Below, piece after piece: positions 63,602 through 64,000 of a stretch of DNA of 64,000 nucleotides; the first letter of the stretch is position 1; each line of letters opens with the position of its first letter. The DNA comes from Notospermus geniculatus (lineage: Eukaryota; Nemertea; Pilidiophora; Heteronemertea; Lineidae): contig NMRB01002526.1 in assembly GCA_002633025.1 (NCBI GenBank), positions 1-64,000 of the forward strand, in the 5' to 3' direction. Made by a program: the position numbers and the translations under genes. The notes under the pieces are model-generated. The model did not search any database, was not told where the DNA came from, and saw nothing but the letters and a program-made list of their open reading frames with translations.

Positions 63602-63835
63602 TTCTGTTCATTAACTTGATATACTTGTACATGCATGACATGTATGAATGACATGTATTGGGTGGTTATTGGGTGGAGATAATTTTGTAGATTTGGGGTA
63701 ACACACATGTATGGTCAATTTTTTGTCTTTCTGTTCATTAACTTGATATACTGGTAATACTGGTATTAGGGTGGTTATTGGGTGGAGGTAATCTTTTAGA
63801 TCTGGGCTAATACATGTGTGGATGGTGGTTTGTGT
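63602..63835. repeat. ~125-bp duplication inside the Helitron
   Basis: TCTGTTCATTAACTTGATAT through GGGTGGTTATTGGGTGGAG and a GATTTGGGGTAACACA-like end occur at about 63602-63718 and 63729-63835. They separate the Walker A and core coding parts. Confidence 0.65.
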
Positions 63836-63884
63836 GACTGATAGATTTATGTGTGATTTTCCCGGGTGATTTTGAGAATGGTGA

Positions 63885-64000
63885 TGAGGGTGTTGTACAC
63901 GGTGGTTTTTCCTGTGCCTCCAGGACCATCTAAGTAGTAGATGTTGCAGTTGTCCGATGTTCGTGGCGTTGTTGCAGCGCTTAGAACTTGATCTATGACA
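63885..64000 (-). pseudogene. Helitron helicase Walker A exon
   Basis: The frame reads NCNIYYLDGPGGTGKTTVYN, TLITILKITREN and then stops. GPGGTGKT is the Walker A motif of PIF1-type helicases, directly preceding the AT-x-x-TGIAA segment at 63500 in intact proteins. About 350 bases separate the two, including a duplicated block, so this is an intron or an insertion. Confidence 0.8.

Larger units (their letters stand above)
62184..64000 (-). mobile_element. Helitron, 3' part, continues past the window
   Basis: On the minus strand the order is Walker A (63885-64000), helicase core (63018-63548), a frameshifted middle (62743-63021), helicase end (62477-62725), non-coding tail, then a 3' terminus: a short hairpin (62191-62202, ACCC-CTC-GGGT) followed by CTAG at 62184-62187 and then T. 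Helitrons end in a hairpin plus CTRR and insert between A and T, so this fits. The Rep domain lies beyond 64000. The frameshift and a Walker B change indicate inactivity. Confidence 0.75.

Noticed and set aside
1-64000. tRNA, rRNA or bacterial-type operons and promoters
   Set aside because: No tRNA cloverleaf motifs, rRNA words or operon structure were seen by eye; spliced fragments and transposons show an animal genome. A tRNAscan run would be needed to exclude a tRNA pseudogene.

Overview
This window looks like animal chromosomal DNA, not bacterial or phage DNA. Coding stretches are short, several end at canonical GT/AG splice sites, and tandem and inverted repeats are everywhere. The families present point to a marine invertebrate: Helitron, Kolobok-like, Ty1/copia, Ty3/gypsy, a DIRS-like gag, a protein-primed DNA polymerase fragment, DUF4806-like and DUF6589-like proteins, RPA-like OB-fold proteins. 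Abundant AGGCCT and ACATGTAC motifs and the GTCCGTCGTCCGTC repeat fit a deuterostome such as an echinoderm or lancelet, but the species cannot be named. There is an 860-base N gap at 35990-36849 and a single N at 5296.

No convincing host gene was found. About twenty recognisable or plausible coding fragments, most with stops or frameshifts, are layered with non-autonomous inverted-repeat elements.

Layout. 1-2.4 kb: DDE transposase and OB-fold exons. 2.9-7.2 kb: copy A of a three-copy unit that carries RecQ-like helicase and DUF6589-like sequence. 7.5-14.05 kb: four inverted-repeat elements (TA target, 9-bp target, hAT-like foldback, ATATGAATAAA family). 14.3-24 kb: DUF4806-like, PHD-like, coiled-coil, DDE, NAIF1-like Myb, DIRS-like gag and copia integrase remnants. 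24.9-25.95 kb: an RPA-like unit with a minisatellite. 25.97-29.3 kb: copy B. 29.8-30.6 kb: family B polymerase fragment. 32-36 kb: a fuller copy of the RPA-like unit with a transposon-type ORF, split by a Spy-like insertion. 36.85-40.4 kb: foldback element and copy C. 40.4-42.5 kb: diverged repeats. 42.7-44.6 kb: a second transposon ORF of the 33-kb family. 44.6-46.2 kb: two more inverted-repeat elements. 46.8-54.7 kb: DUF4806 exon, basic-repeat protein, gypsy RNase H, minisatellite. 55.7-58.1 kb: zinc-finger transposase split by an insertion. 58.6-61.95 kb: Kolobok-like and SWIM exons plus a 157-bp tandem array. 62.18-64 kb: the 3' part of a Helitron.

The strongest global feature is orientation. 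Every coding fragment I can assign to a family lies on the minus strand. With no host genes and many nested, decayed elements, this resembles a one-strand transposon graveyard such as a uni-strand piRNA cluster. That is inference and needs small-RNA data. The sharpest local result is an insertion at 33964-34996 placed exactly between AAA and TTT with no duplication. The intact empty site is present in the paralogous copy at 25085-25090.
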